Counted from the first letter of the stretch, positions 1 to 8,755 are shown. The stretch: DNA of 64,000 bases from Actinomadura sp. NBRC 104425 (GCF_030269545.1 NZ_BSTN01000003.1:1-64000); one strand, 5' to 3'. The notes: generated by a model from the letters alone, not told the origin. Numbers and translations are program-made.

Positions 1-189
1 CGCACAGATGCGCCAACCAGTCCTCAAACAGCCCCCCGCACAGCACATGCCTGCACGGACGCACCACACCGAACATCCTCCGGGCACTCCCCCCACTGGA
101 TGGACCGCGACAACACACACGGACGCGGTCAACGAGCGCGCGGTTCCGTCGTGTTCGCCGCGGCTCGGCGCGGCTCGCCGCGCGGGGGG

Positions 190-1488
190 CTAGACGCCGG
201 CGCAGGCGAGCGCCCGCCGGTAGGCGGCCAGGCGCGACTCCTCGGCGGCGCCCGTCTCGGCGAGCAGCTCGGCCAGGTCGAACCAGGTCTGGGCGGCGAC
301 CCGGGACGACTCCATCTCCTCCAGGTGGGTGGCCGCGCTGGTGAGCACCTCGACGGCGCGGTCGCGGCGGCCCGTCCGCACCAGGGCCTCGCCGAGCACG
401 GTGAGCGCCCCCGCGGTGGCCCGGCGCGGGGCGTCCCCGAGCAGTTCCAGGGCCTCCTCGGCCAGCGCGACCGCCTCGGCGGGGCGGCCCAGGGCGGTTT
501 CGGCGCGGGCCAGCTCGGTCAGGCACCACGCCACGTCGATCTCCCCGTCGGCGCTGGTGTTGATCTCCGCGCGGACCCGGCCGAGCAGCTCGCGGGCCTC
601 CTCCGCCCGCTCCGGGCGGGCGCGCAGCAGCAGGCCGGCGTACGCCACGCGCAGCCGGTTGTGGCTGCGCGGGTCCTCGTCCTCGCCCGCCAGCAGCATC
701 GCCCGCTCGGCCAGCGTCACGCCCTCCTCGTAGTCGCCGCGCACCTCGGCGACGTGGGCGGCCTCCCAGCAGGCCTCCATGCGCACGCGCGGGTTGCCGA
801 TGCGCTCGGCGCGCTCGACGATCTGGGCGGCCAGCTGGCGGGCCCGCACCAGGTCGCCGCGCTGGATGAAGGCCGCCAGCAGCGTCGCGCCCAGGTGCAC
901 CGCCGCGTCGGTGCCGTCGTGGCCGCCGGCGGCCAGGCGGCGCAGCGCGTCCTCGGCGACCTGCACGCTCGCGCTGATGTCGCCGCGTTCGCGCAGGCAG
1001 CGGCTGAGGGCCACGTGCACGCGGGCCCAGTGGTCCAGGTCGGCCTCGGGGTTGGCCTCCTCGGTCAGCTCGCGCAGCCCGGCGATGGCCTCCTCCAGGT
1101 CGCCGGACGCCTCCAGGGCCAGCGCGTGCCCCCACCGCGCCTGGTGCAGCATGTCGGGCAGCGCCACGGCGTCGGCGTTGGCCAGCACCTCGGCGAAACG
1201 GGCGCGGGCCTCGGCGGGTGCGCCGTTCTGCAGCGCGATCTCGGCGTAGTCGAGGGTGACGCGCAGCTCGTCCACCACGTCCTCGCTGACGCCGCTGACC
1301 AGATAGGTCGGCGAGCAGTTCAGCTTGGTGGCCAGCAGGTCGATGACGCTGGGCGCGGGGACCCGCTTGTCGCTCTCGATCAGCGAGATGTAGCTGTCGG
1401 ACAGCTCCGGGAACGCCAGCTGGGCCTGGCTGATGCCCTGCCGGATGCGCAGCGCCCGGATGCGCTGCCCCAGTGTCTCCCGATCCAT
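190..1488 (-). CDS. XRE-family transcriptional regulator with TPR repeats
   Basis: The protein has 432 residues. An N-terminal helix-turn-helix of the XRE/Cro type (about residues 7-62, with RIRQGISQAQLA as the recognition region) is followed by a long all-helical part rich in Ala, Glu and Arg with TPR-like spacing. Such proteins bind DNA through the HTH and sense a partner peptide or protein through the TPR part. It diverges from the purine genes that start at 1698, and a tandem 11-mer lies between them, so it may control that pair or itself. The ligand cannot be read from the sequence. The fold call is solid; the regulatory target is inference. Confidence 0.85.
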   Translation of the reverse strand: MDRETLGQRIRALRIRQGISQAQLAFPELSDSYISLIESDKRVPAPSVIDLLATKLNCSPTYLVSGVSEDVVDELRVTLDYAEIALQNGAPAEARARFAEVLANADAVALPDMLHQARWGHALALEASGDLEEAIAGLRELTEEANPEADLDHWARVHVALSRCLRERGDISASVQVAEDALRRLAAGGHDGTDAAVHLGATLLAAFIQRGDLVRARQLAAQIVERAERIGNPRVRMEACWEAAHVAEVRGDYEEGVTLAERAMLLAGEDEDPRSHNRLRVAYAGLLLRARPERAEEARELLGRVRAEINTSADGEIDVAWCLTELARAETALGRPAEAVALAEEALELLGDAPRRATAGALTVLGEALVRTGRRDRAVEVLTSAATHLEEMESSRVAAQTWFDLAELLAETGAAEESRLAAYRRALACAGV

Positions 1489-1588
1489 CGCAACACCACC
1501 GCCTCATGACTCCCGGCCGCGGAAGGTCACCCGAAGACCCCGCACCAGGGCAGGGTATAGTGCGTGGCCCGTGCAGCGCTGCCGCTCA

Positions 1589-1611
1589 TTGCGGCGTATC
1601 TTGCGGCGTAT
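1589..1611. repeat. tandem 11-mer in divergent promoter region
   Basis: TTGCGGCGTAT occurs twice, at 1589-1599 and 1601-1611, with a 12-bp period. It lies between the XRE-TPR regulator (start 1488) and the hydroxyisourate hydrolase gene (start 1698). Two identical sites about one helical turn apart suggest a regulator operator, but no binding data are visible. Confidence 0.45.
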
Positions 1612-1697
1612 GTTGAAGGGCCTGTTGTAGGGCCGCCGCCGTGAGGCCGCCGGGCACCGCCCGCGCACCGGGTCTTGTATTACATGAGGGCATGACT

Positions 1698-2024
1698 GTG
1701 AGCACGCATGTCCTCGACACCGCGCGAGGGCGTCCCGCGGCCGGGGTCCCCGTCCGGCTCGACCGCTACGAGGGCGACACCTGGCGGCCGCTGGCCGAGG
1801 CGGAGACCGACGGCGACGGACGCTGGGCCGCCCCGCCGGACGCCGGTTCGGCGGACGGCACGTACCGGCTGCGCTTCGGCACCGGCCCGTACTTCGCCGG
1901 ACGGGGCGAGACCTGCTTCTACCCCGAGGTCTGCGTGATCTTCACGATCGCCGACGCCGGGCAGCACCACCACGTCCCGCTGCTGCTCAGCCCGTACGGC
2001 TACAGCACCTACCGGGGCAGCTGA
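1698..2024 (+). CDS. uraH: 5-hydroxyisourate hydrolase
   Basis: This 108-residue transthyretin-like enzyme hydrolyses 5-hydroxyisourate, the urate oxidase product, to OHCU in the ureide pathway. It begins with the family signature STHVLDTARGRPAAGV, carries the conserved active-site His near the N-terminus and ends in the hallmark YRGS. An ATG lies at 1692, but GAGGG at 1686-1690 is only one base from it; the GTG at 1698 has 7-nt spacing and gives the usual MSTHVLD start, so I prefer 1698. The next gene is a purine permease, which supports a purine-salvage or catabolism role. No urate oxidase or OHCU decarboxylase gene is in the window. Confidence 0.92.
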   Translation: MSTHVLDTARGRPAAGVPVRLDRYEGDTWRPLAEAETDGDGRWAAPPDAGSADGTYRLRFGTGPYFAGRGETCFYPEVCVIFTIADAGQHHHVPLLLSPYGYSTYRGS

Positions 2025-2189
2025 CCGGTCCGGCGGGCCGGCCGGCGCGGTGAGACGAACCGCGGGCCCGCCGGGCGGTACCGGTGCGGTACCGAACGGT
2101 TAACCTGTGCCCCGCGGTCCTCCGAGCGCCCCCAGGGGGACTCGCACCTTCCCATCGTCCGTTCCCCTGCATTCGAAAGCGCGCGCAAG

Positions 2190-3662
2190 ATGTCGCACCT
2201 CAACAAGGGCGGTCCCGAAAGGCCGTCCGCCGACGCCTCCGGGCCGTCCGGCACCCCGCCGGCCCCCCGCGGCGCCCTCGACCGGTTCTTCGAGCTGTCG
2301 GCGCGCGGGACCAGCGTGCCGCGGGAGCTGCGCGGCGGCGTGACCACATTCTTCGCGATGGCCTACATCATCGTGCTGAACCCGCTGATCCTGGGCGGGG
2401 CGAAGGACGTCACCGGCGCCGCCCTGTCGATTCCGCAGCTGACCACCATGACCGCGCTGTCCGCGGCGATCGCCACGGTGGTCATGGGGCTGGTCGGCAA
2501 CACGCCGCTGGCGCTGGCCGCGGGCCTCGGCATCAACGCGGTCGTGGCCTACCAGGCCGCGCCGGTGATGACCTGGCCGCAGGCCATGGGCCTGGTGGTG
2601 CTGGAAGGCGTGATCATCATCCTGCTGGCCGTCACCGGCGTGCGGGAGATGATCATGAACGCGATCCCGCTGGCGCTCAAGCACGCCATCGCGGTCGGCA
2701 TCGGCGCGTTCATCGCGCTGGTCGGGCTGGTGGACGCCGAGTTCGTCAGCTCGCAGGCCGGCAGCCCGCCGCTGGCGCTGGGCGACGGCGGGCGGCTGAC
2801 CGCCTGGCCCGCGGTGGTGTTCGCGTTCGCGCTGCTGGTGATGATCGTGCTGTATGTGCGGCAGGTGCCCGGCGCCATCCTCATCGGCATCATCGCGGCG
2901 ACCGTGCTGGCCGTCGTGATCGAGGCGGTCGCCACCGTACCGAAGGACGCGTGGGGCCTGGTCGTGCCGCAGATGCCCGACCGCCTGTTCGCCGCGCCCG
3001 ACTTCTCGCTGCTGGGGCGGATCGACCTGTTCGGCGGGTTCGGCCGCGCCGGGTTCGTCACCGCGCTGGTCGTGCTGTTCACGCTGGTGCTGTCGGGGTT
3101 CTTCGACGCGATGGGCACCATTCTCGGCATCAGCGACGAGGCCGGGCTGGTCACCGAGCGCGGCGAGGTCCCGCGCCTGGGCCGCATCCTGTCGGTGGAC
3201 GGTCTGTCGGCGGCGCTCGGCGGCCTGACCAGCTCGTCGGCCAACACCGTCTACGTGGAGTCGGCGGCGGGCGTCGGCGAGGGCGCCCGCACCGGGCTGG
3301 CCAACCTGGCGACCGGGGCGCTGTTCGCGGTGACGCTGTTTTTGACGCCGCTGGCGGCCACCGTGCCGTCCCAGGCCGCCGCGCCCGCCCTGGTGCTGGT
3401 CGGGGCGCTGATGATGACGCAGGTCGCCAAGCTGGACTGGAACGACCTGGACGTGGCGATCCCGGCGTTCCTCACCATCGTGTTCATGCCTTTCACCTAC
3501 TCCATCACCAACGGCGTCGGCGCCGGGATCGTCGCCTACACGGTGGTCAAGCTCGCGCGCGGCCGGTGGCGGGAGGCGGGCTGGCTGCTGCCCGCCATGT
3601 CGATCGTCTTCCTCGTCTATTTCGGTTTGCACGTCGTGGAGCAGGTTCTGGGTGTCAAATAG
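2190..3662 (+). CDS. NCS2-family purine permease (AzgA/PbuG type)
   Basis: A 490-residue polytopic membrane protein. After a roughly 35-residue Pro/Gly-rich cytoplasmic tail it has the AzgA-type opening with RGGVTTFFAMAYIIVLNP, the GLGINAVVAY segment, and the DAMGTILGISDEAG and SSANTVYVESAAGVGEGART loops typical of hypoxanthine/guanine/adenine permeases. About 13-14 membrane segments can be counted. It imports purine bases by proton symport in characterised homologues. It follows uraH in the same direction with a 165-bp gap, so it is a probable purine-utilisation partner. Substrate choice among adenine, guanine and hypoxanthine is not resolvable. Confidence 0.88.
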   Translation: MSHLNKGGPERPSADASGPSGTPPAPRGALDRFFELSARGTSVPRELRGGVTTFFAMAYIIVLNPLILGGAKDVTGAALSIPQLTTMTALSAAIATVVMGLVGNTPLALAAGLGINAVVAYQAAPVMTWPQAMGLVVLEGVIIILLAVTGVREMIMNAIPLALKHAIAVGIGAFIALVGLVDAEFVSSQAGSPPLALGDGGRLTAWPAVVFAFALLVMIVLYVRQVPGAILIGIIAATVLAVVIEAVATVPKDAWGLVVPQMPDRLFAAPDFSLLGRIDLFGGFGRAGFVTALVVLFTLVLSGFFDAMGTILGISDEAGLVTERGEVPRLGRILSVDGLSAALGGLTSSSANTVYVESAAGVGEGARTGLANLATGALFAVTLFLTPLAATVPSQAAAPALVLVGALMMTQVAKLDWNDLDVAIPAFLTIVFMPFTYSITNGVGAGIVAYTVVKLARGRWREAGWLLPAMSIVFLVYFGLHVVEQVLGVK

Positions 3663-3707
3663 TGGCCCATGGCGTAAGCACTAGGTAGGGCTCCACCGAA
3701 CCCCGGC

Positions 3708-4898
3708 GTGAAAGGCGTGGCTGTGGTCTCCCCGGACACCCCCTCCGACCCCTCCCCGCCGGGCCATGTCCTGCTCGCCCCCGACCGCTTCGCCGGCTGC
3801 CTGTCGGCGCCCGAGGTGGCCCGCCACCTGGCCGTCGGGCTGCGCCGCGCCCGCCCCGACGTGCCCGTGGTGGAGCTGCCGGTGGCCGACGGCGGCGACG
3901 GCACCGCCGCGGCCGCCGTCGCGTCCGGCTGGCGGCGGGTGGAGCTGGAGGTCTGCGGGCCGACGGGACGCCCGGTGAACGCGTGCATGGCGCTCAACGG
4001 CGGCACCGCCGTGGTGGAGCTGGCCGAGGCGTCGGGGGTGCGGCGGCTGCCCGGCGGCAGGCCGCAGCCGCTCACCGCCACCAGCCTGGGCACCGGCCAG
4101 CTCGTCGCGCACGCGGTGCGGCTGGGCGCCCGGCGCGTCGTGCTGGGGGTCGACGGCGGCGCGTGCGCCGACGGCGGCGCCGGGCTGGTGCAGGGCCTCG
4201 GCGGGCGGCTGCTGGACGCCCTCGGCAAGGACCTGCCGCCGGGCGGCGCCGCGCTGCGCTCCCTGCACGCCCTCGACCTGCGCGGCATGCCCGACCTGTC
4301 GGGCGTGGAGGTGATCCTGGCGGGCGCCCCGGCGGGGCCGCTGCTGGGCCGCAACGGCGCCGCCGCGCTCGCGGCCCGGCACGCGGGCGTCGGGCGCGAG
4401 GAGCTCCGCGTGCTGGACGCGGGCCTGCGGCGCTGGGCCGACCTGGCCGAGGCGGCGTCGCGCTCGGCGGTGCGGGACCGGCCGGGCGCGGGCGCCGCGG
4501 GCGGCGTCGGGTTCGCCGCGCTGGCGTTCCTGGGCGCCCGGGTGGAGGACGGCGCCACGCTCATGCTCGACCTGCTCGGCTTCGCCGAGCGGGCGCGGGG
4601 CGCGCGGCTGGTCGTCACCGGGGAGGGCTCGCTGGACGTGCGGACGCTGCGCGGCCGCAGCACCGTCGGCGTGGCCCGCGCCGCCGCCCGCGCCCGCGTC
4701 CCGGTGGTGGCGGTGGCCGACCGGCGCGGGCTGACCGGCGAGCAGCTGCGCCGCGCCCGCATCCAGGCCGTGTACGCCCTGGCCGACATCGAGCCGGACG
4801 CCGACCGCCGCGTCCGGCAGGCCGGCCCGCTGCTGGAACAGCTCACCGTCGCGATCGCCGACGAATGGCTCCCGGTGCGCCGCCTGGGCCGCGCCTGA
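3708..4898 (+). CDS. glycerate kinase (GarK/GlxK family)
   Basis: A 396-residue cytoplasmic kinase that phosphorylates D-glycerate, normally to 2-phosphoglycerate in this family. Signature segments: APDRFAGCLSAPEVA at the N-terminus, VADGGDGT, TGRPVNA, the ATSLGTGQL loop and a C-terminal VTGEGSLDVRTLRGRSTVGVA. The start is GTG at 3708. It sits 45 bp after the permease in the same direction but has no obvious pathway link to it. A glucosylglycerate hydrolase-like gene at 50205-51530 could in principle supply glycerate; that link is inference only. Confidence 0.88.
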   Translation: MKGVAVVSPDTPSDPSPPGHVLLAPDRFAGCLSAPEVARHLAVGLRRARPDVPVVELPVADGGDGTAAAAVASGWRRVELEVCGPTGRPVNACMALNGGTAVVELAEASGVRRLPGGRPQPLTATSLGTGQLVAHAVRLGARRVVLGVDGGACADGGAGLVQGLGGRLLDALGKDLPPGGAALRSLHALDLRGMPDLSGVEVILAGAPAGPLLGRNGAAALAARHAGVGREELRVLDAGLRRWADLAEAASRSAVRDRPGAGAAGGVGFAALAFLGARVEDGATLMLDLLGFAERARGARLVVTGEGSLDVRTLRGRSTVGVARAAARARVPVVAVADRRGLTGEQLRRARIQAVYALADIEPDADRRVRQAGPLLEQLTVAIADEWLPVRRLGRA

Positions 4899-5200
4899 CC
4901 TCCCCGCCGCTCCGCCGCCCTGACCGACTGTTTGACAGGTGTCCCGCGACCGTGTCGGAATCCCGGCGTCCGCCCCGGCTCCGCCTCTCGGAAGATCGCA
5001 GATAACCGCGCACCGACCTGCACTGCCGTGGTTTTTGCGACCAATGAGGCGGATCGTTCCGGTCGGGCGCAGACTCCTAACAAGCCGTTTACATGTTGTT
5101 AGCAACTACGGGGATACTCGTACACAGTGACCATGGCAGGGCGGTGCGGCCAGCACGCACCCTTGTGCCGTATCCCAGGTCGACGATGACGGAGGGCACT
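4899..5200. other. intergenic region upstream of ald
   Basis: This 302-bp non-coding stretch between glycerate kinase and alanine dehydrogenase contains the palindrome listed at 5077-5102 and otherwise no recognisable feature. The last 120 bases are less GC-rich than the flanking genes, as expected of a promoter. Confidence 0.6.
5077..5102. promoter_or_regulatory. inverted repeat upstream of ald, candidate operator
   Basis: CTAACAA at 5077-5083 and TTGTTAG at 5096-5102 are perfect inverted repeats separated by 12 bases, about 100 bp before the ald start. Alanine dehydrogenase genes in actinobacteria are often controlled by an AldR-type Lrp/AsnC regulator. No such regulator gene is adjacent here, so the link is inference. 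Confidence 0.4.
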
Positions 5201-6316
5201 GTGAAGGTCGGCGTTCCACGCGAAGTCAAGAACCACGAATACCGGGTGGCGATCACTCCGGCGGGGGTCGACGAACTGACCCGCCACGGTCACGAGGTGT
5301 TCGTCGAGCGCGGCGCCGGCCTGGGGTCGGCCATCCCGGACGAGGAGTACACCGGCGCCGGCGCCAAGATCCTCGACGGGCCGGACGAGGTGTGGGGCGA
5401 GGCCGAGCTGGTGCTCAAGGTCAAGGAGCCCGTCGCCGAGGAGTACCACCGCATCCGCCGCGGCCAGACGCTGTTCACCTACCTGCATCTGGCCGCGTCC
5501 CGCGCGTGCACCGACGCGCTGCTTTCGGCCGGTGCCACCGCGATCGCCTATGAGACCGTCCAGCTGCCCGACCGGTCGCTGCCGCTGCTGGCCCCGATGT
5601 CGGAGGTGGCCGGGCGGCTGGCGGCGCAGGTCGGCGCGTACAACCTGATGCGCTTCAACGGCGGCCGCGGCGTGCTGCCCGGCGGTGTGCCGGGCGTGGC
5701 CCCGGCCAAGGTGCTGGTGATCGGCGGCGGCGTGTCCGGGCTGAACGCCGCGCAGATCGCGGTCGGCATGGGCGCCGATGTCACCGTGCTGGACCTCAAC
5801 CTGGACCGGCTGCGCCACATCGACGCGATCTACCAGGGCCGCATCCGCACCCTGATGTCCAGCGCCTACGCCGTCGAGCGGGAGGCGCGCGCCGCCGACC
5901 TGGTGATCGGCGCGGTGCTCATCCCCGGCGCCAAGGCGCCCACGCTGATCTCCAACGACCTGGTGGCGGCGATGAAGCCGGGTTCGGTGCTGGTGGACAT
6001 CGCCATCGACCAGGGCGGTTGCTTCGAGGACTCGCGTCCCACCACGCACGCCGACCCCACGTACACGGTGCACGAGTCGGTGTTCTACTGCGTGGCCAAC
6101 ATGCCCGGGGCGGTGCCCAACACGTCCACCTACGCCCTCACCAATGTCACGCTGCCGTACGCGGTCGCCATCGCCGACAAGGGCTGGCGGGCCGCGCTGC
6201 GCGACGACCCGGCCCTGGCCCTCGGTCTCAACGTGCACGACGGCTCGCTGGTGTACGGGCCCGTCGCCGAGGCCCACGGCCTGGAGCACGTGCCGCTGGA
6301 GTCCGTCCTGTCCTGA
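5201..6316 (+). CDS. ald: alanine dehydrogenase
   Basis: A 371-residue enzyme that interconverts L-alanine and pyruvate plus ammonia with NAD. The N-terminus KVGVPREVKNHEYRVAITP is the family signature; a Rossmann motif VLVIGGGVSGLNAAQ lies in the middle, followed by the acidic VLDLNLDRL that binds NAD ribose. The GTG at 5201 is preceded by GGAGG at 5191-5195 and gives the standard 371-residue length; an in-frame ATG at 5186 is less well placed. It stands alone on its own promoter region. Confidence 0.95.
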   Translation: MKVGVPREVKNHEYRVAITPAGVDELTRHGHEVFVERGAGLGSAIPDEEYTGAGAKILDGPDEVWGEAELVLKVKEPVAEEYHRIRRGQTLFTYLHLAASRACTDALLSAGATAIAYETVQLPDRSLPLLAPMSEVAGRLAAQVGAYNLMRFNGGRGVLPGGVPGVAPAKVLVIGGGVSGLNAAQIAVGMGADVTVLDLNLDRLRHIDAIYQGRIRTLMSSAYAVEREARAADLVIGAVLIPGAKAPTLISNDLVAAMKPGSVLVDIAIDQGGCFEDSRPTTHADPTYTVHESVFYCVANMPGAVPNTSTYALTNVTLPYAVAIADKGWRAALRDDPALALGLNVHDGSLVYGPVAEAHGLEHVPLESVLS

Positions 6317-6387
6317 GCCGCCGTCCTGAGCCGCCGCCTCGAGCCGGTCCCCGGCCCCGCCGCAGGGGCGCCACCGCCGCACCGGCG

Positions 6388-7032
6388 ATGATGGCGCTCA
6401 TGGGCGAGCTGATCCTGCTGCGGCACGGCGAGACGGAGTGGAGCCGCGACCGGCGGCACACCGGGCGCACCGACCTGCCGCTGACCGGACGCGGTGAGCG
6501 GCAGGCGCGCTCGGTGGCGCCGCTGGTGCGGTCGCTGCACGTCGCGAAGGTGCTGGCCAGCCCGGCCCGGCGCGCACTGCGCACGGCGCAGCTGGCGGGG
6601 CTCGCCGTCGACGACGTCGAGCCGGGCCTGTGGGAGTGGGACTACGGCGGCTACGAGGGGCTCACAACCGCGCAGATCCGGCGCGGGCGTCCGGGCTGGT
6701 ACCTGTGGGACGACGGCGTCGTCCCCGGCGACGCCGAGCATCCCGGGGAGACGGTCGAGCAGGTCGGGACGCGGGTGGACGCGGTCCTCGAGCGGGTGCG
6801 TCCCCTTCTCGACGGCGACGGCGGCGGGGACGTGGTGCTGGTGGCGCACGGCCACGTCCTGCGGGTACTCACGGCGCGCTGGCTCGGGCTGGAACCGGCC
6901 GCCGGACGGCTGTTCGCGCTGGGCACCGCCGCCCTGTCCAGGCTGGGCCGCGAGCACGGACGGCCGGTGATCACGGCCTGGAACATCTCGCCCCGATTCG
7001 GGCGGGACCGATCTTTTGGGCCCGGGGTATAG
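6388..7032 (+). CDS. histidine phosphatase (phosphoglycerate-mutase-like) family protein
   Basis: A protein of about 214 residues. The phosphoacceptor motif LLRHGETEW is near the N-terminus and the second catalytic His is in VLVAHGHVLR. These residues define the branch-1 histidine phosphatase superfamily (small-molecule or protein phosphatases, acid phosphatase-like). ATG codons at 6388, 6391 and 6400 are all possible starts and the choice does not affect the domain. Its stop codon lies inside the palindrome at 7024-7040. The substrate is unknown. Confidence 0.85.
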   Translation: MMALMGELILLRHGETEWSRDRRHTGRTDLPLTGRGERQARSVAPLVRSLHVAKVLASPARRALRTAQLAGLAVDDVEPGLWEWDYGGYEGLTTAQIRRGRPGWYLWDDGVVPGDAEHPGETVEQVGTRVDAVLERVRPLLDGDGGGDVVLVAHGHVLRVLTARWLGLEPAAGRLFALGTAALSRLGREHGRPVITAWNISPRFGRDRSFGPGV

Positions 7033-7040
7033 CATACCCC
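7024..7040. promoter_or_regulatory. CsoR-type operator candidate
   Basis: GGGGTATAGCATACCCC is a perfect 7-bp inverted repeat with a 3-nt spacer, 62 bp upstream of the csoR start. A second, imperfect GC-rich palindrome (ATACCCC-GTG-GGGGTTG, 7034-7050) overlaps it. Both resemble the G-tract/C-tract palindromes bound by CsoR family repressors, which usually autoregulate. The TATAGC core could also be a -10 hexamer. Confidence 0.55.
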
Positions 7041-7102
7041 GTGGGGGTTGGCCCCACGGAGGGGACCCGAGGACCGAGCCCCCGTCGATTGCGAGGACGA
7101 CC

Positions 7103-7402
7103 ATGGCCACCAGCCAGACCCCCACGCGCGGCTACAGCGCCACCAAGGACCAGCTGCAGACCCGCCTGCGCCGCATCGAGGGCCAGGTGCGCGGCATCGA
7201 GCGCATGGTCGAGGAAGACCGCTACTGCATCGACGTGCTCACCCAGATCAGCGCCATCCAGGCGGCCCTGGACAAGGTGGCGCTCGGCCTGCTCGACGGC
7301 CACGTGCGGCACTGCGTGGCCGAGGGCGCCCAGGAGGGCAAGGGCGACGAGATGTCCACCGAGCTGATGGCCGCGGTGGGCCGCCTCATGCGCCGCGGCT
7401 GA
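7103..7402 (+). CDS. csoR: copper-sensing transcriptional repressor CsoR
   Basis: A 99-residue all-helical repressor of the CsoR/RcnR family (DUF156). The copper ligands follow the CsoR pattern: Cys42, His67 and Cys71, with the +25 and +4 spacing of CsoR Cys36-His61-Cys65, set in the conserved RLRRIEGQVRGIERMVEEDRYC and DGHVRHC segments. Cu(I) binding releases DNA in characterised members. ATG at 7103 is preceded by GAGGA. No copper ATPase or chaperone gene is next to it, so its targets may be only itself or distant genes; the palindrome upstream is the likely site. Confidence 0.9.
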   Translation: MATSQTPTRGYSATKDQLQTRLRRIEGQVRGIERMVEEDRYCIDVLTQISAIQAALDKVALGLLDGHVRHCVAEGAQEGKGDEMSTELMAAVGRLMRRG

Positions 7403-7424
7403 CCCGCGGCGAGCACGCGGCCCC

Positions 7425-7452
7425 GAGCCCGGGCGCGGGGACGTCCGGGCTC
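7425..7452. terminator. hairpin between convergent genes
   Basis: GAGCCCGG at 7425-7432 pairs with CCGGGCTC at 7445-7452 across a 12-nt loop. It lies between the convergent csoR and oxygenase genes and touches the stop of the latter, so it may end transcription from both sides. There is no U-tract. Confidence 0.5.
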
Positions 7453-8302
7453 AGGAGGCGATGGCCCAGCCGTCCTGGGCGGACTCGTACTCGCGCGTCA
7501 GCCGCAGCGCGCGCTGGGCGTCCGGCGAGTAGCGCCACTGCTCGGGGACGACGTGCGTGGTGCGGTACAGCCCCTTGAGCGTCATCGTGGCGGCCAGGTC
7601 GGAGGTGGGCAGACCCGGCAGCCCGTACATGCGGCGGGCCCAGCGCGGCAGCGTGGCGACGACCAGCGTCGCCAGGGCGGGCGCGGCCAGCTTGAGCGGC
7701 AGGAGCCGGCGGGGCACGGCCGGGTTGAACATGCGCACCAGCCCCTGGCGGGCCTCCTTGCAGGCGAAGATGTGCGGGCGCATCGCCGCGTAGTAGTCCT
7801 TCATCTCCGCGACGGAGGCGGGCACGTCGGCGGGGTCCAGGCCGACGACGGCGGCGGCGCGGCGCTGCTCGTCGACGAACCGGTCGGCGTCCTCGCGGCT
7901 CAGCGGCACGCCCGCGCGGCGCGCCACGTCGAGGTAGGAGTCGACCTCGCCCATGTGCACCCACAGCAGGTTCTCCGGGTCGTCGACGCGGAACACCTCG
8001 CCGGTGCGTATGTCCACGCCGGTGAGCTTGGCGTGCAGCCGGCGGACGCGGCGGCCGACCCGTTCGACCTCCTCGGTGGTGCCGTAGGTGCGGATCCGCA
8101 CGAACTCCACGGTGCGGCCGAGCCGCGCCCAGGCGGCCCGCGGGTCCATCAGCTCGGAGTTCTGCGCGGTGCCCCACATCGACCGCGGGTGCAGCGCCTG
8201 CAGCAGCAGGGCCCGGATCCCTCCGACGAACAGCACCGGCTCGCCCATGACCCGCCAGGTCACCGAGCCGGGTCCGAACAGACCGTAGTCCACGTCGTCC
8301 AC
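7451..8302 (-). CDS. MpaB/DUF2236-family oxygenase-like protein
   Basis: A 283-residue protein of the DUF2236 (MpaB, latex-clearing-protein-like) family. The opening segment GLFGPGSVTWRVMGEPVLFVGG and the ALHP motif are typical; His and Asp/Glu residues in the helical core bind a metal or haem in studied relatives. Members include mycotoxin and rubber-degrading oxygenases, but most actinobacterial copies have no known substrate. It reads alone, divergent from nothing and convergent with csoR. Substrate and cofactor are unknown here. Confidence 0.8.
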   Translation of the reverse strand: MDDVDYGLFGPGSVTWRVMGEPVLFVGGIRALLLQALHPRSMWGTAQNSELMDPRAAWARLGRTVEFVRIRTYGTTEEVERVGRRVRRLHAKLTGVDIRTGEVFRVDDPENLLWVHMGEVDSYLDVARRAGVPLSREDADRFVDEQRRAAAVVGLDPADVPASVAEMKDYYAAMRPHIFACKEARQGLVRMFNPAVPRRLLPLKLAAPALATLVVATLPRWARRMYGLPGLPTSDLAATMTLKGLYRTTHVVPEQWRYSPDAQRALRLTREYESAQDGWAIAS

Positions 8303-8380
8303 AGCACCCCTCCGGAGTAACCGAAGACTTATTTACCCTGGTTTGTACTGTGGCACACGGGTGCGGGGTCAGGTGCGGGG

Positions 8381-8755
8381 TCAGTCGGTGACGGGCTCGA
8401 TCTCCGCCTCGTCCTCGTCCTCGGCGGGTTCGGGCGGCTCGGTCTGCTCGGTCACCCAGGCCAGGTAGTCCATGCTGCCCGCGACCACGGGGGTGGCGAT
8501 GATCTCCGGGGTGTCGTAGGAGTGCACCTCGGTGATGAGGGTGGCCAGCTCGTCGAAGCGCTCATCGGTGGTCTTGAAGACCACCATCCACTCCTCGGCC
8601 GTCTCGATCTCGCCCTCCCACCAGTAGGTGCTGGCGATGGGGCCGACGAGCTGCGCGCACGCGGCCAGGCGTTCGGAGACCGCGGACTTGGCCAGGTCGG
8701 CGGCCTCCTGACGCGAGTCGGTGGTCGTCGTCACCTGAACGTACGCCTGGGCCAT
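8381..8755 (-). CDS. cutA: divalent-cation tolerance protein CutA
   Basis: A 124-residue trimeric, PII-like protein. Segments AYVQVTTTTDSRQEAADLAKSAVSERLAACAQL, shown here as positions 4-36 of the product, and the STYWWEGEIETAEEWMVVFKT core (positions 43-63) are characteristic of CutA1, as is the HSYDTPEI strand. The C-terminus ends in an acidic tail not needed for the fold. CutA1 has been linked to copper tolerance in E. coli, but its general function is unsettled. It sits between the oxygenase gene and ggt on the same strand. Confidence 0.93.
   Translation of the reverse strand: MAQAYVQVTTTTDSRQEAADLAKSAVSERLAACAQLVGPIASTYWWEGEIETAEEWMVVFKTTDERFDELATLITEVHSYDTPEIIATPVVAGSMDYLAWVTEQTEPPEPAEDEDEAEIEPVTD

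Noticed and set aside
2084..3688. Long open frames overlapping the purine permease on both strands
   Set aside because: They are very rich in Arg, Gly and His, typical of shadow frames in GC-rich DNA, and the permease frame has all family motifs.
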